A DNA stretch of 64,000 bases from Heliomicrobium undosum (GCF_009877425.1 NZ_WXEY01000003.1:186001-250000); one strand, 5' to 3'. Counted from the stretch's first letter, positions 52,811-62,803 are shown. A program made the numbers and translations. The notes: generated by a model not told the origin, from the sequence alone.

Positions 52811-54699
52811 TCGGACGCATCTTCGGCAATCGTTATGAAATCGTCGAACTCCTGGGCGGCGGCGGCATGGCTCAGGTCTTTAAAGGCTGGGACCGGTCGC
52901 TTCAACGGGCCGTCACCGTCAAAATCCTTCGCGAAAATCTCTGCTCTGACGAAGAGTTTGTCCGCCGGTTCCAACGGGAGGCCCAGGCGGTGGCCGGTTT
53001 GTCTCATCCCAATATCGTCAATGTCTATGACGTGGGCCGTGAGGGCGAGACCGACTACATAGTGATGGAGTTCATCGACGGGCCGACCCTGAAGGAGGTC
53101 ATCCGCAGCCGGGCGCCTTTGCCGCCCGAGGAGGCCGTCGAACTGGCCAAGCAGATCTGCGACGCCCTCGAACACGCCCATGAGCGCGGCATCGTCCATC
53201 GCGATATCAAGCCCCACAACATCCTGATCACCCGGACAGGGCGGGTGAAGGTGACCGATTTTGGCATCGCCCGCTCCATCGCCCAGAACACGATGACCAT
53301 GGACCGTTCCATCGTCGGGTCGGTCCACTACCTGTCGCCGGAACAGGCGCGGGGGCTGCCGGTCGATGAAAAATCGGACATCTATGCCCTCGGCGTCGTC
53401 ATGTACGAATTGTTGAGCGGACAGGTGCCTTTTCAGGGGGAGACGCCGATCGCCGTGGCCCTCCAGCAGATCCAGGAGCAGCCTCAGGCATTGTCCATCC
53501 TGAACCCTCGTGTGCCCTCTGCGCTGGAGCAGGTGGTGTTGCGGGCGATGGAGAAAGAGCCGGCTCGCCGCTATCGCAACGCCCGGGCGCTCCGGCAGGA
53601 TCTGGAGCGGGTCTTTACCGGCCAGGTGGCGGGACGGCTGCCCCATGCCGATGACGACAGCCCCACAGTGCGCCTGGACGGGGCTGTCGCCCGCATCGAC
53701 GCGGAACTTGCCGCTACGGAGCGGGAAGAGGAAAGGAAAGGCGCCCGTAGAGCCGATCAAGGAAAAGGCAAGCGGTCCTGGGGCGTCTGGGCTGCAGGAC
53801 TGTTGGCGGCGGTGTTGTTGCTGGCGAGCCTGACCTTTGCCTGGACGCGCTATATGAGCGTGCCCGAGGTGACCGTGCCGAAGGTCAAAGGGATGCGGGT
53901 CACCGAGGCCATGGAGCGGCTGGAAAAACTGGGGCTCCGCGCCGAGCCCAACTATGTCTTTGACAACGCCAACGTCAACATGGTCATCGCCCAGGACCCC
54001 GAGGAAAACCAGGTAGTCAAGCAAAACAGGGCCGTCAAACTGACGGTAAGCCAGGGACCCAAGCTGATCCGCGTTCCCAATGTGACGGGAAAACCGCTGC
54101 GAGACGCCCAGGTGGCGCTCAAGGAGGTCAACTTCAACGTCAATGTGGAAGAGGTCTTTGACGAAAACCCGGCCGGAACCGTCCTCTTTCAGTCCCCGGT
54201 AGCCAATTCGGAGCAGCCGGGGGAAACGGTCATCCAACTGCGAGTCAGCAAAGGGCCGGAGGCAAAGGCCACCATGCCTCCCCTGGTGGGGAGCAAGCTT
54301 CAGGAGGCCCAGGCCAAGTTGGAGCCGCTGAAGATCGATCTCAAACTGAAGCTTCAGGAGAACGCCACACTGCCGCCCTGGACGATTCTGGCCCAGGACC
54401 CGCCGCCGAACGCCCCGCTTAAGCCTGGCGATCCTGTCACCCTGACCTACTGCATCCCGCCTGCCAACGCCTCACCGGCCAGCCCCGTCAAATCATCGGT
54501 GCGCGTCTTTGTTCCCAATGACGGCAAAGAGCATACGGTGCGCATCGTCTTTGTCGATGAGCGGGGCGGCCAGAAGGAACTCTACAGTCATCGGCACAAG
54601 GCCGGCGAAATTGTCAGTCAGGAGGTCGCTACCACGGGCAAGGGAACGGTTCAGGCCTATGTGGACCAGACGGTGTACTGGGAGCGCAAGGTGGAGTGA
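52807..54699 (+). CDS. prkC: PASTA-domain Ser/Thr protein kinase
   Basis: 630 aa. The kinase domain (about 10-270) has GGGGMAQVF, HRDIKPHNILI and the DFGIARS activation segment. A membrane helix lies near residues 330-348 (GVWAAGLLAAVLLLASLTF). Outside are three PASTA repeats, each starting with a PxVxG-type motif (VPKVKGM, VPNVTGK, MPPLVGS), then a C-terminal beta domain. PASTA repeats bind muropeptides or lipid II and trigger signalling in growth and spore germination. ATG 52807 is chosen over GTG 52798 for the ATGA overlap with stp. Confidence 0.95.
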   Translation: MIGRIFGNRYEIVELLGGGGMAQVFKGWDRSLQRAVTVKILRENLCSDEEFVRRFQREAQAVAGLSHPNIVNVYDVGREGETDYIVMEFIDGPTLKEVIRSRAPLPPEEAVELAKQICDALEHAHERGIVHRDIKPHNILITRTGRVKVTDFGIARSIAQNTMTMDRSIVGSVHYLSPEQARGLPVDEKSDIYALGVVMYELLSGQVPFQGETPIAVALQQIQEQPQALSILNPRVPSALEQVVLRAMEKEPARRYRNARALRQDLERVFTGQVAGRLPHADDDSPTVRLDGAVARIDAELAATEREEERKGARRADQGKGKRSWGVWAAGLLAAVLLLASLTFAWTRYMSVPEVTVPKVKGMRVTEAMERLEKLGLRAEPNYVFDNANVNMVIAQDPEENQVVKQNRAVKLTVSQGPKLIRVPNVTGKPLRDAQVALKEVNFNVNVEEVFDENPAGTVLFQSPVANSEQPGETVIQLRVSKGPEAKATMPPLVGSKLQEAQAKLEPLKIDLKLKLQENATLPPWTILAQDPPPNAPLKPGDPVTLTYCIPPANASPASPVKSSVRVFVPNDGKEHTVRIVFVDERGGQKELYSHRHKAGEIVSQEVATTGKGTVQAYVDQTVYWERKVE

Positions 54700-54797
54700 G
54701 GCGCGAACAAGGTTGATCGATGCGCGAGCAGGCTAAGCAATGCTAAGGGAAGCCACACAGCACTAGAAATCGTGAGTAAGGCGAGTAAAGTGGAGTA

Positions 54798-55724
54798 ATG
54801 GAGGATCCCCGTTTGAACCAAAGGGAGACGGAAGGAACGATCATCAAAGGATACAGCGGGTTTTACTATGTCCTCGCCGGCGGCCGGTTGCACACCTGCT
54901 CCTTGCGGGGCAAGTTTCGACTGAAGGGCGATGACCGCGTCTTTTTGCCCGGCGATCGGGTGCGCATCTGCGTCCTGGAAGGGGACAAAGGGGTCATCGA
55001 AGCGGTGTTGCCGCGGCGGAACGAACTGCTGCGCCCGCCCGTGGCCAATGTGGACCAAGTGCTCCTGGTCTTTGCCCTGGCGTCGCCTGACCCTGATTTC
55101 GTCCTTGTCGACCGTTTGCTCGTCCTGGCTGCTCATGCCGGCATCCGGCCTGTCCTCGTCTGGAACAAGGCGGACATCGCGCCGCCTGAGCGGGTGGCCC
55201 AGGTCCAGGCGCTCTACAGGGATATCGGGATGGACCAGTTCGTGCTCTCGGCGCGGCAGGGGGAGAACCTGGAGGGGCTGAAGGGCCTGCTGGAGGACCG
55301 CATCTCCGTCGTCGCCGGCCCCTCGGGGGCGGGCAAGTCGACCCTCCTCAACGCGCTGGCGCCGGGGTTGTCCCTCAAGACGGGCGAGGTCAGCGCCAAG
55401 ATCGGCCGCGGCCGCCACACCACCCGCCATGTGGAACTGATCCGGTTGACGTCGGGCGCGCTGGTCGCCGATACACCCGGGTTTTCCACCCTCTATCTGC
55501 CCGATATCCCCGTCCAGGATTTGCCCGGATTTTTCCCTGAGATGGCGCCTCACCTCGGCGGTTGCCGTTTTACCAGTTGCCTGCACAAGACGGAGCCGGA
55601 CTGTGCCGTCATCAAGGCCGTCGAGGCGGGGCAGATCCACCGGCAGCGCTACGACCACTACCTGATGTTCCTGAACGAATTGATCGAGCGGGAGCGACAG
55701 GCCCCGAAAGGAAGAAAATCATGA
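54798..55724 (+). CDS. rsgA: ribosome small-subunit-dependent GTPase A
   Basis: 308 aa. It assists 30S maturation. After an OB-fold comes a circularly permuted GTPase (NKADIAPP first, then the P-loop GPSGAGKSTLLNAL, then DTPGFSTL). The zinc ligands GGCRFTSCLHKTEPDC are intact. ATG 54798 is one choice; TTG 54813 has a better spaced GGAGG (54800-54804) and is a serious alternative. It overlaps rpe by 4 nt. Confidence 0.95.
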   Translation: MEDPRLNQRETEGTIIKGYSGFYYVLAGGRLHTCSLRGKFRLKGDDRVFLPGDRVRICVLEGDKGVIEAVLPRRNELLRPPVANVDQVLLVFALASPDPDFVLVDRLLVLAAHAGIRPVLVWNKADIAPPERVAQVQALYRDIGMDQFVLSARQGENLEGLKGLLEDRISVVAGPSGAGKSTLLNALAPGLSLKTGEVSAKIGRGRHTTRHVELIRLTSGALVADTPGFSTLYLPDIPVQDLPGFFPEMAPHLGGCRFTSCLHKTEPDCAVIKAVEAGQIHRQRYDHYLMFLNELIERERQAPKGRKS

Positions 55725-56383
55725 CGATCAAAATCGCGCCGTCGATCCTGTCGGCCGACTTCGCCAACCTGGGCGCGCAGGTCGCCGCCGTGGAAGCGGG
55801 CGGCGCCGAGTACCTGCACATCGACGTGATGGACGGTCACTTCGTGCCCAACATCACCATCGGACCCCTCGTCGTGGCGGCGTTGCGGGAGCGCAGCCGG
55901 ATGGTCTTTGACACCCACCTGATGATCGAAGCCCCGGACAAGTACATCCCTGACTTCATCCAAGCCGGGTCGGACCTGATCACGGTCCACCAGGAGGCCT
56001 GTGTCCACCTGCACCGCACCCTGTCGCTGATCAAGGAAAAGGGCGCCCGGGCCGGTGTGGCTCTCAACCCAGCCACACCCTGGCAGAGCCTGGCCTGTGT
56101 CCTGCCCATGGTCGATCTGGTCCTGGTCATGTCCGTCAATCCCGGTTTTGGCGGCCAGAAGTTTATCGCCGGCGCCTTGCCCAAGATCGAAGCGTTGGCC
56201 CGTTGCCGCCAGGAGCAGGGCCTTTGCTTCGAGATCCAGGTCGACGGCGGTGTCAACCGGACGACGGCGCCCCAGGTCGTCCAGGCTGGGGCCGATGTGC
56301 TGGTGGCCGGTTCGGCCCTCTTCGGGGCGCCCGATCCCCAGGCTGAGGTGGCCCAACTCCGGGCGGCTGCGTTGACCCTTTGA
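55721..56383 (+). CDS. rpe: ribulose-phosphate 3-epimerase
   Basis: 220-aa TIM-barrel enzyme of the pentose phosphate and Calvin pathways. Metal and active-site motifs include PSILSADFANLG, HIDVMDGHFVPNIT and the later VNPGFGGQKF and VDGGVN. ATG 55721 overlaps the rsgA stop as ATGA, and AAAGGAAG is upstream. Its stop lies within the -35 box of the riboflavin promoter. Confidence 0.96.
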   Translation: MTIKIAPSILSADFANLGAQVAAVEAGGAEYLHIDVMDGHFVPNITIGPLVVAALRERSRMVFDTHLMIEAPDKYIPDFIQAGSDLITVHQEACVHLHRTLSLIKEKGARAGVALNPATPWQSLACVLPMVDLVLVMSVNPGFGGQKFIAGALPKIEALARCRQEQGLCFEIQVDGGVNRTTAPQVVQAGADVLVAGSALFGAPDPQAEVAQLRAAALTL

Positions 56384-56408
56384 CAGGATTCGCGCCGGTT
56401 GGTATAAT
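56380..56408 (+). promoter_or_regulatory. promoter of the riboflavin operon
   Basis: TTGACA (56380-56385) and TATAAT (56403-56408) are exact consensus boxes 17 bp apart. The promoter overlaps the end of rpe. Confidence 0.88.
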
Positions 56409-56442
56409 TGATCCTACAACAAAAAGCACAATTGAATCGGTG

Positions 56443-56553
56443 TTTTCCTTGGGGATGGGTGCAATTCCCTACCGGCGGTAAAGCCCGCGAGCCCTTCGGG
56501 GCAGATCCGGTGTGATTCCGGGGCCGACAGTGACAGTCTGGATGGGAAAGGGA
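56443..56553 (+). promoter_or_regulatory. FMN riboswitch aptamer (RFN element)
   Basis: The conserved blocks follow in order: GGGATGGGTGCAATTCCCTA, CCGGCGGTAAAGCCCGCGAG, GATCCGGTGTGATTCCGG and GGCCGACAGTGACAGTC, closed by GATGGGAAAGG. This is a clear FMN aptamer controlling the rib genes downstream. Confidence 0.95.
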
Positions 56554-56636
56554 AACGAAGAGGCGGCTGACACATGGGCAGCTTGTCCTTGCTTTGTCCT
56601 GCCGTTGCGGTTCCGGTCAAAGTGTTGTTTCTGTAT

Positions 56637-56671
56637 CCCCGGGGAAACTAACCCCGGGGGTTCTTCGTTTT
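56637..56671 (+). terminator. riboswitch expression-platform terminator
   Basis: CCCCGGGG (56637-56644) pairs with CCCCGGGG (56652-56659) around AAACTAA, followed by a broken T stretch (GGTTCTTCGTTTT). FMN binding would favour this hairpin. Confidence 0.75.
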
Positions 56672-56693
56672 CCCGGAGAGTGGTGGTGTTGAG

Positions 56694-57818
56694 TTGATTC
56701 CAGAAGACCTTTCATTCATGAGCCGCGCCCTGGAACTGGCCGCCCTGGCCTTGGGGAGGACAAGTCCCAACCCGGTCGTCGGCTCGGTCATCGTCAAGGA
56801 TGGGCGCGTTATCGGGGAAGGGTATCACCGGAAAGCGGGGACGCCCCATGCGGAGGTTCACGCCTTGCGCCAGGCCGGCGAGGCCGCCTGCGGCGGAACC
56901 CTCTATGTGACCCTTGAACCGTGCAACCATCATGGACGAACCCCGCCCTGCACCGAAGCGATCATCGCCGCCGGGATCAGCCGGGTGGTGGCCGCCGTGC
57001 CAGACCCCAACCCCCAGGTGGCGGGGCAGGGATTCTCCAGGCTGCGCGAGGCCGGCATCGAAGTCGATGTAGGGGTGATGGCCGATGAGGCCATCGCCAT
57101 CAACCAGCCCTTTTTCACCTGGATGACGCGCAAGCGGCCCTGGGTGCTACTGAAGTGGGCCATGACGGCGGACGGCAAGATCGCCGCCGCATCGGGCGAC
57201 AGCCGCTGGGTCAGCAGCCCGGCGTCGCGCCACAAGGTCCACGAGTGGCGCAACCGCCTCGACGCTATCCTAGTCGGCATCGGCACGGTGCTGGCCGATG
57301 ATCCCCAGTTGACCGTCCGCCTCGCCGAAACCGACTGTCGCAACCCCATCCGCGTCATCGTCGACAGCAAGGCGCGGACACCGCTGACGGCGAAGGTCCT
57401 GTCGCCGGAGGCGAAGACCATCATCGCGGTCACCGAGGCGGCGCCGGCGGAGCAGGTCGCAGCGCTTGAACAGGCTGGGGCCAAGGTGCTACGCTGCCTA
57501 GCCGATGCCGGCGGTCGCGTCGATTTGTCCAATCTTTTGAACCAACTCGCCTGTGACGGCGTCACGTCGCTTTTGGTGGAGGGCGGGGCGCGCATCCACG
57601 GGGCCTTTTTGGATGGAAACCTGGCCGACCGGGCGGCCATCTTTTTGGCCCCGAAGATCGTCGGCGGAGAGGGGGCGCCGTCGCCGGTCGGCGGGACGGG
57701 AGCGGCTATGATGGCCGAGGCCCGCCGGCTGCAAAGATGTGTTATGACCCCTGTCGGAGACGATTGGCTGCTCGAAGGGGTACTGCAGGAGGTGAGGCCG
57801 TGTTTACCGGAATCGTAG
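56694..57818 (+). CDS. ribD: bifunctional riboflavin biosynthesis deaminase/reductase
   Basis: 374 aa. The N-terminal deaminase has the zinc motif HAEVHALRQAG and EPCNHHGRTPPC. The C-terminal reductase has KWAMTADGKIAA and VEGGARIHGAFL. It acts in the second and third steps from GTP. The TTG start at 56694 follows GGAGAG at 56674-56679. First gene of the FMN-controlled operon; it overlaps ribE by 19 nt. Confidence 0.95.
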   Translation: MIPEDLSFMSRALELAALALGRTSPNPVVGSVIVKDGRVIGEGYHRKAGTPHAEVHALRQAGEAACGGTLYVTLEPCNHHGRTPPCTEAIIAAGISRVVAAVPDPNPQVAGQGFSRLREAGIEVDVGVMADEAIAINQPFFTWMTRKRPWVLLKWAMTADGKIAAASGDSRWVSSPASRHKVHEWRNRLDAILVGIGTVLADDPQLTVRLAETDCRNPIRVIVDSKARTPLTAKVLSPEAKTIIAVTEAAPAEQVAALEQAGAKVLRCLADAGGRVDLSNLLNQLACDGVTSLLVEGGARIHGAFLDGNLADRAAIFLAPKIVGGEGAPSPVGGTGAAMMAEARRLQRCVMTPVGDDWLLEGVLQEVRPCLPES

Positions 57819-58474
57819 AGGAACTGGGCGTCGTCCGGGCGATTTCCCGGGGCGCTCGCTCAGCCAAGATCGAGATCAACGCGAAAACGGTCGTTGAGGA
57901 CGTGAAGCTCGGCGATTCCATCGCCGTCAACGGCGTCTGTTTGACCGTCGTCCGCTTTGACGGGAGCGGCTTTACGGCCGATGTGATGGCCGAGACGATC
58001 GACCGCACCGCCCTGTCGGAACTCCAGCCGGGACACCGGGTCAACCTGGAGCGGGCCGTCCGCGCCGGCGATCGCCTGGGCGGCCATATCGTCTCCGGCC
58101 ACATCGACGCTGTCGGCGTCATCCGGGGCCAGGAGCGCGTCGACATTGCCGTCGTGACAGAGATCGCCGCGCCGCCGGAACTGTTGCGCTATGTCATCCC
58201 GAAGGGCTCCATCGCCATCGACGGCATCAGCCTGACGGTGGTCGATGTCTTTGAGGCGGCCTTTACCGTCTCCTTGATCCCCCACACGGCCGGGCTGACA
58301 ACGCTGGGCTTGAAGAAGCCGGGCCACAAGGTCAACCTGGAGGCCGACGTGATCGGCAAGTATGTGGAACGCCTGCTCACCGGCAGGATACCTTCCGCCG
58401 AGTCGGGCCGCGCTGCGGCGGCAGGAAAAGGATCCCGGTTGACCCGCGAGTTTTTGCTGGAAAATGGATATTAA
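57800..58474 (+). CDS. ribE: riboflavin synthase alpha subunit
   Basis: 224 aa with two lumazine-binding repeats ([10 protein letters not shown] at the start; [11 protein letters not shown] and [11 protein letters not shown] in the second half). It converts two lumazine molecules to riboflavin. GTG 57800 is chosen because GGAGGTGAG immediately precedes it. It is also known as ribC in E. coli. Confidence 0.95.
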   Translation: MFTGIVEELGVVRAISRGARSAKIEINAKTVVEDVKLGDSIAVNGVCLTVVRFDGSGFTADVMAETIDRTALSELQPGHRVNLERAVRAGDRLGGHIVSGHIDAVGVIRGQERVDIAVVTEIAAPPELLRYVIPKGSIAIDGISLTVVDVFEAAFTVSLIPHTAGLTTLGLKKPGHKVNLEADVIGKYVERLLTGRIPSAESGRAAAAGKGSRLTREFLLENGY

Positions 58475-58486
58475 GAGGTGAGTCCC

Positions 58487-59680
58487 TTGGCATTTAGCAC
58501 GATTGAGGAAGCCATCCAGGACATCCGCGACGGCCGTATGATCATCGTCGTTGACGATGAGGACCGGGAGAATGAAGGCGACCTGTTGATGGCGGCGGAA
58601 AAGGCCACGCCGGAGGCGATCAACTTCATGGCCACCTTCGGCCGGGGTTTGATCTGTGTCCCCATGACGGGGGAGCGGCTCGACGCCCTGGAGATCCACG
58701 CCATGGTCCGCGACAACACGGACCGCATGCAGACGGCCTTCACTGTCTCCGTTGACGCCACAACCTGCACCACCGGCATCTCGGCCTACGAACGGGACCA
58801 GACGATCCACACCCTGCTGGACGCCAAGACGAAGCCCGACGATCTGCGCAAGCCGGGCCACATCTTCCCGCTGCGCGCCCGCGACGGCGGCGTGCTGGTG
58901 CGGGCAGGGCACACGGAAGCGGCTGTCGATCTGGCCCGGATGGCCGGCCTCTACCCGGCCGGCGTCATCTGCGAAGTCATGGCCGACGACGGCACGATGG
59001 CCCGGATCCCCGAGTTGCTGCCCTTCGCGGAAAAACATAACCTCAAGATCATCACCATCGCCGACCTGATCGAGTACCGCCGCCGCACGGAAAAGCTGAT
59101 CCGGCGGGTGGAGACGATCAAGCTGCCCACCAAGTACGGCGATTTTACGGCAGTCGCCTATGAGAGCCTCCTCGACGGCGAAGGTCACCTGGCCATCGTC
59201 AAAGGGGATGTGGAAGACGGCGAAGAGTCGGTGCTCGTGCGGGTCCACTCGGAATGCCTCACCGGCGATGTGCTCGGCTCCAAGCGCTGTGACTGCGGCG
59301 ACCAGTTGGCCAGCGCGCTCCTGCGGATCGAGGAAGAGGGTCGCGGCGTCGTCCTCTACATGCGCCAGGAGGGACGCGGCATCGGCCTGGTCAACAAGAT
59401 CCGCGCCTACAAGCTCCAGGACATGGGCGCCGACACCGTTCAGGCCAACGAGATGCTCGGCTTCCCCGCCGACCTGCGCGATTACGGCACCGGCGCCCAG
59501 ATCCTGGCCGACCTGGGCCTGAAAAAGATCCGCCTCATGACCAACAACCCGCGCAAGATCAAAGGGTTGGAAGGCTACGGCCTCTCTGTCGTCGAGCGGG
59601 TGCCTATCGTCATCGACTGTGTCCCCGAAAACGAACGGTACTTGAAGACGAAGGAAGAGAAACTGGGGCATATGCTCTAA
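58487..59680 (+). CDS. ribBA: bifunctional DHBP synthase / GTP cyclohydrolase II
   Basis: 397 aa. The RibB half (about 1-200) has [16 protein letters not shown] and the RibA half has zinc cysteines [20 protein letters not shown] and the RQEGRGIGL motif. It makes both precursors of lumazine. TTG 58487 is preferred over GTG 58478 because AGAGGTGAG overlaps the latter. Confidence 0.96.
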   Translation: MAFSTIEEAIQDIRDGRMIIVVDDEDRENEGDLLMAAEKATPEAINFMATFGRGLICVPMTGERLDALEIHAMVRDNTDRMQTAFTVSVDATTCTTGISAYERDQTIHTLLDAKTKPDDLRKPGHIFPLRARDGGVLVRAGHTEAAVDLARMAGLYPAGVICEVMADDGTMARIPELLPFAEKHNLKIITIADLIEYRRRTEKLIRRVETIKLPTKYGDFTAVAYESLLDGEGHLAIVKGDVEDGEESVLVRVHSECLTGDVLGSKRCDCGDQLASALLRIEEEGRGVVLYMRQEGRGIGLVNKIRAYKLQDMGADTVQANEMLGFPADLRDYGTGAQILADLGLKKIRLMTNNPRKIKGLEGYGLSVVERVPIVIDCVPENERYLKTKEEKLGHML

Positions 59681-59706
59681 AAAAAAGTGAAGGAGTCGAT
59701 CCATCC

Positions 59707-60177
59707 ATGCCAGGCGCTATCTATGAAGGCCATCTGATCGGCCAAGGGTTGAAAATCGGCATTGTCGTTTCCCGTTTTAACGAGTTCATCTCCTCCAAAC
59801 TGGTTGCCGGCGCCCAGGACGCCCTGTTGCGCCACGGCGTCTCCGACCAGGATGTGCATGTCGCCTGGGTTCCCGGCGCTTTCGAGATCCCCCTGGTGGC
59901 GAAAAAAATGACGGCTAAGGGTTATGACGCCGTCATCTGCCTCGGCGCCGTCATCCGGGGCTCGACGCCCCATTTTGACTACGTCTGCAGCGAGGTGTCC
60001 AAAGGCGTCGCCCAGGTGGGCCTCCAATCGGGCGTTCCCACCATCTTTGGGGTCCTCACGACTGACACGATCGAACAGGCCATCGAGCGGGCGGGGACGA
60101 AGGCCGGCAACAAGGGCTGGGACGCCGCCATGTCGGCCATTGAGATGGCCAATCTGCTGCGCAGCATCGGCGGCTGA
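59707..60177 (+). CDS. ribH: 6,7-dimethyl-8-ribityllumazine synthase
   Basis: 156 aa. Typical segments [38 protein letters not shown] and [11 protein letters not shown] are present. It condenses the RibB and RibD products to lumazine. GAAGGAG is upstream of the ATG. A conserved order D-E-BA-H is complete. Confidence 0.97.
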   Translation: MPGAIYEGHLIGQGLKIGIVVSRFNEFISSKLVAGAQDALLRHGVSDQDVHVAWVPGAFEIPLVAKKMTAKGYDAVICLGAVIRGSTPHFDYVCSEVSKGVAQVGLQSGVPTIFGVLTTDTIEQAIERAGTKAGNKGWDAAMSAIEMANLLRSIGG

Positions 60178-60181
60178 TCCG

Positions 60182-61108
60182 ATGGATCGGATTCCGTCGG
60201 CCATCACCGTGCAGAGCCTGGTCGCCCGGGGATTTGTCGGCAATTCGGCCGTCATCCCCGGGTTCCTGGCCTGCCGGGTCGAACCCTACCCGGTCCATAC
60301 GGTCATGCTCGGCGCCCATGGCGCCGTCCGTCCCCGGCGGGGCGGCGTCGTTCCGTCGCCACTTTTCTACGGCCTGCTGCGCTCCCTCGAAGAGGTGGAG
60401 GCCGACCTGATTCTGAGCGGTTACCTCGGGTCAGCCGAACAGGGAGATATCCTGGCCGACTGGTTGTCCCGCCGGATGGCGGCGAAGGAACCGATCCCCT
60501 ACCTGCTCGATCCCGTGCTGGGCGATGATCCCCACGGGCTCTATGTGACGCCGGAGGTGACGGATGTGGTCCGGGAGCGGCTGTTGCCGCTGGCCCAGGT
60601 GATCACGCCCAATCCCTTTGAGGTGCTAAAGTTGGCCGGAATGGATCCGGCGGCGGCAGACCGCAGTGAGCCTGTAATCATAGCGGCGGCACGTCGCCTG
60701 TTGGAACCGGCCACGGGGCCTTGCCCCCCTGCGCCCGCGTCCAGGCTTCAGTGGGTGATCGTCACCAGTTGGCGGCGGGAGAACAACCGGATCTACACCC
60801 TTGCACTCGGACGGGAGGCGGTCTGGGAGGTCGGCGTCAACGCGGTGCCCTGGTCAGCCTACGGCACAGGGGATCTCTTTGCCGCCATCGTGGCGGCTGG
60901 GATCTGCCACGACCGGTCCGTTCCCGAGGCCTGCGCGGCGGCGGCTCGCGCTGTGGCAACGGCCCTGAAAGAGGCGCAAAGCAACGGCGCGGATACAGTC
61001 ATGCCGATCGGGCTTCCTGACTTTTATCGAACATCAGCCGGTGAAGCTGCAGAGGCTGCCGGCGGCGAATGTGACTGTGGCCTAACGCTTAAGCGTTTTG
61101 AACCCTAG
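60182..61108 (+). CDS. pyridoxal/pyridoxamine kinase-like protein
   Basis: 308 aa of the ribokinase/PdxY type. It has the substrate-binding start (SLVARGFVGNSAVIP), the aspartate loop LLDPVLGDDPHGLYV and the C-terminal anion-hole motif YGTGDLFAAIVAA. It lacks the usual C-terminal region, having instead a Gly/Ala/Cys-containing tail (about 280-308). It lies 4 nt after ribH and so should be co-transcribed under FMN control. The start has no strong RBS. The substrate (pyridoxal or another vitamin) is inferred. Confidence 0.75.
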   Translation: MDRIPSAITVQSLVARGFVGNSAVIPGFLACRVEPYPVHTVMLGAHGAVRPRRGGVVPSPLFYGLLRSLEEVEADLILSGYLGSAEQGDILADWLSRRMAAKEPIPYLLDPVLGDDPHGLYVTPEVTDVVRERLLPLAQVITPNPFEVLKLAGMDPAAADRSEPVIIAAARRLLEPATGPCPPAPASRLQWVIVTSWRRENNRIYTLALGREAVWEVGVNAVPWSAYGTGDLFAAIVAAGICHDRSVPEACAAAARAVATALKEAQSNGADTVMPIGLPDFYRTSAGEAAEAAGGECDCGLTLKRFEP

Positions 61109-61200
61109 TCGGATGACTGTACATCTTCTAAAAATGGCAAGCCTATACCTGAATTTTGTCGCATGTAAGCCTTAGTTGGAAAGGAAGACGGATCACAGCG

Positions 61201-62103
61201 ATGGGTGTCACGAAGGGCGATGAACTCATACGGGCCACGGCCCAAGACGGCATGGTGCGCTTTATCGGCGCCCGGACGACGGAACTGGTGGGCCGGGCTA
61301 GGGAACTGCACGGGACATGGCCGGTTCCGACGGCCGCCCTGGGCCGGGCCTTGACGGCGGCGTCCCTCTTGGGGGCTTTGCAAAAAAACGATGAGAAGAT
61401 GACCTTGCGCATCCTTGGCGACGGTCCCCTCGGAGCGGTGGTCGCCCAGGGCGATGCCAAGGGGCGGGTGCGCGGCTATGTGCAGCATCCGGAACTGGAT
61501 CTGCCGCCGACGGCGGAAGGGAAGCTTGATGTGGGCGGCGCCGTGGGCCGCCAGGGCCATATCCATGTGACGCGGGACCTGGGGCTGAAAGAAGCCTACA
61601 CCGGTTCAGCTGAGTTGGTCTCCGGCGAAATCGCCGAGGATCTGACCCAATACTTCCTCATCTCCGAACAGACGCCGAGCGCCGTCGCCCTGGGCGTCCT
61701 CATCGATGTGGACGGCTCGGTGATGTCTGCCGGCGGCTACTTGCTCCAGTTGATGCCTGGCGCCGATGACACCATGATCGAACAGTTGGAGGCGCGGATC
61801 GCCCGGATCGGCCCCATCAGCCAGTATTGGTCCACGGGCAAGAGCGCCCGCGATCTGATGGAGGAACTCCTGGAGGGCATGGAACCGAAGGTGCTGGCCT
61901 CTTATCCACCGGAGTTTTTCTGCGGCTGCGACCGGGAGCGCGTCGCCGCATTGCTCAAGAGCCTCGGCGCTGACGAACTGGCCGATATGCGCGAGAGCCA
62001 GGGGGGCGCTGAGGTGCGATGCCATTTTTGCAGTCAAGCCCACTTTTTTGCCCCTGAAGAACTGCAAGCCTGGGAACAGGAACTGCGCAGCAAGACGGTA
62101 TAA
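61201..62103 (+). CDS. hslO: redox-regulated chaperone Hsp33
   Basis: 300 aa. The C-terminal redox switch has all four zinc cysteines in FFCGCDRER and VRCHFCSQAH. It holds unfolding proteins under oxidative stress. ATG 61201 is chosen as the usual N-terminus (GDELIRATAQDG); an upstream ATG at 61156 adds 15 residues. A large hairpin follows at 62120-62168. Confidence 0.95.
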   Translation: MGVTKGDELIRATAQDGMVRFIGARTTELVGRARELHGTWPVPTAALGRALTAASLLGALQKNDEKMTLRILGDGPLGAVVAQGDAKGRVRGYVQHPELDLPPTAEGKLDVGGAVGRQGHIHVTRDLGLKEAYTGSAELVSGEIAEDLTQYFLISEQTPSAVALGVLIDVDGSVMSAGGYLLQLMPGADDTMIEQLEARIARIGPISQYWSTGKSARDLMEELLEGMEPKVLASYPPEFFCGCDRERVAALLKSLGADELADMRESQGGAEVRCHFCSQAHFFAPEELQAWEQELRSKTV

Positions 62104-62119
62104 GTTCATTATCGTTGAT

Positions 62120-62168
62120 CGCCCGCAGCGCCCAGGCAGTCGAAAGACGAAGGGAAGCGCTGCGGGCG
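62120..62168. terminator. hairpin after hslO
   Basis: CGCCCGCAGCGC pairs with GCGCTGCGGGCG (12 bp) with a loop of about 25 nt, followed by AAAA. It may stop or protect hslO mRNA. Confidence 0.45.
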
Positions 62169-62174
62169 AAAACG

Positions 62175-62215
62175 CAAAAAGTCCTTTGACCAACAGGTCA
62201 AAGGACTTGACGCTT
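62175..62215 (-). terminator. terminator after rpmB
   Basis: On the minus strand AAGTCCTTTGACC pairs with GGTCAAAGGACTT around a 4-nt loop, followed by TTTGCGTTTT. Confidence 0.85.
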
Positions 62216-62249
62216 CGGGGTTATCGGCAACCGCAGGGGCCGCGGTTGG

Positions 62250-62441
62250 TTAGACAGACCGCTGAACTTTGCCCGAACGGAGGCAGCGGGTACAAACATT
62301 CAGACGAACAGGCGCACCCTTGACAACCGCGCGAACGCGCTGGAGGTTGGGAGACCAGGTGCGTTTTGTGCGGATGTGGGAGTGACTGACTTGCATCCCC
62401 GTTTGAACCCCTTTGCCACAAATGGCGCATTTCCGTGCCAT
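62250..62441 (-). CDS. rpmB: 50S ribosomal protein L28
   Basis: 63 aa. It has the zinc-binding C+ form with CAICGKG and CTRCL. The minus-strand AAGGAGGTGG before the ATG is an ideal RBS. It is a single-gene unit, oriented against its neighbours, which is the common arrangement. Confidence 0.95.
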   Translation of the reverse strand: MARKCAICGKGVQTGMQVSHSHIRTKRTWSPNLQRVRAVVKGAPVRLNVCTRCLRSGKVQRSV

Positions 62442-62479
62442 GATTCCACCTCCTTGGGCTCGAAAAAAATCACTATTAC

Positions 62480-62508
62480 AGTCTAACAGATAGATTGCCC
62501 TTTGGCAA
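62480..62508 (-). promoter_or_regulatory. possible rpmB promoter
   Basis: Minus-strand TTGCCA (62503-62508) and TAGACT (62480-62485) are 17 bp apart, about 40 bp before the rpmB start. Confidence 0.4.
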
Positions 62509-62593
62509 GATCTTGGACGCAGGGAAAAAGGAATTCTTCCCGCTTTTGACGAATAGGTTGGCAGGAAGCAAAACTTGTTAAGGGGGGAGCGAC

Positions 62594-62803
62594 TTGGGAA
62601 GAATAACCAAGGACATGTCGTTGATGGCATTGCTGCAGGCTTACCCTGAAGCGGCGGAAATCCTGGCACGGCACGGGATGGGCTGCCTCGGTTGCATGGG
62701 TTCCGCCACAGAGACGATTGAAGGCGGCGCCCGGATGCATGACATTGACCTTCAGGTCCTCCTGGCGGAATTGCAGCGGTTGGAAAGGCAGGGGCCCGCG
62801 TGA
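62594..62803 (+). CDS. DUF1858 domain protein
   Basis: 69 aa. The family pattern is present: [21 protein letters not shown] then [20 protein letters not shown] with the CxxC pair. These small proteins may have redox or FeS-linked roles. The TTG start follows AAGGGGGGAG. A terminator overlaps its stop. Confidence 0.85.
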   Translation: MGRITKDMSLMALLQAYPEAAEILARHGMGCLGCMGSATETIEGGARMHDIDLQVLLAELQRLERQGPA

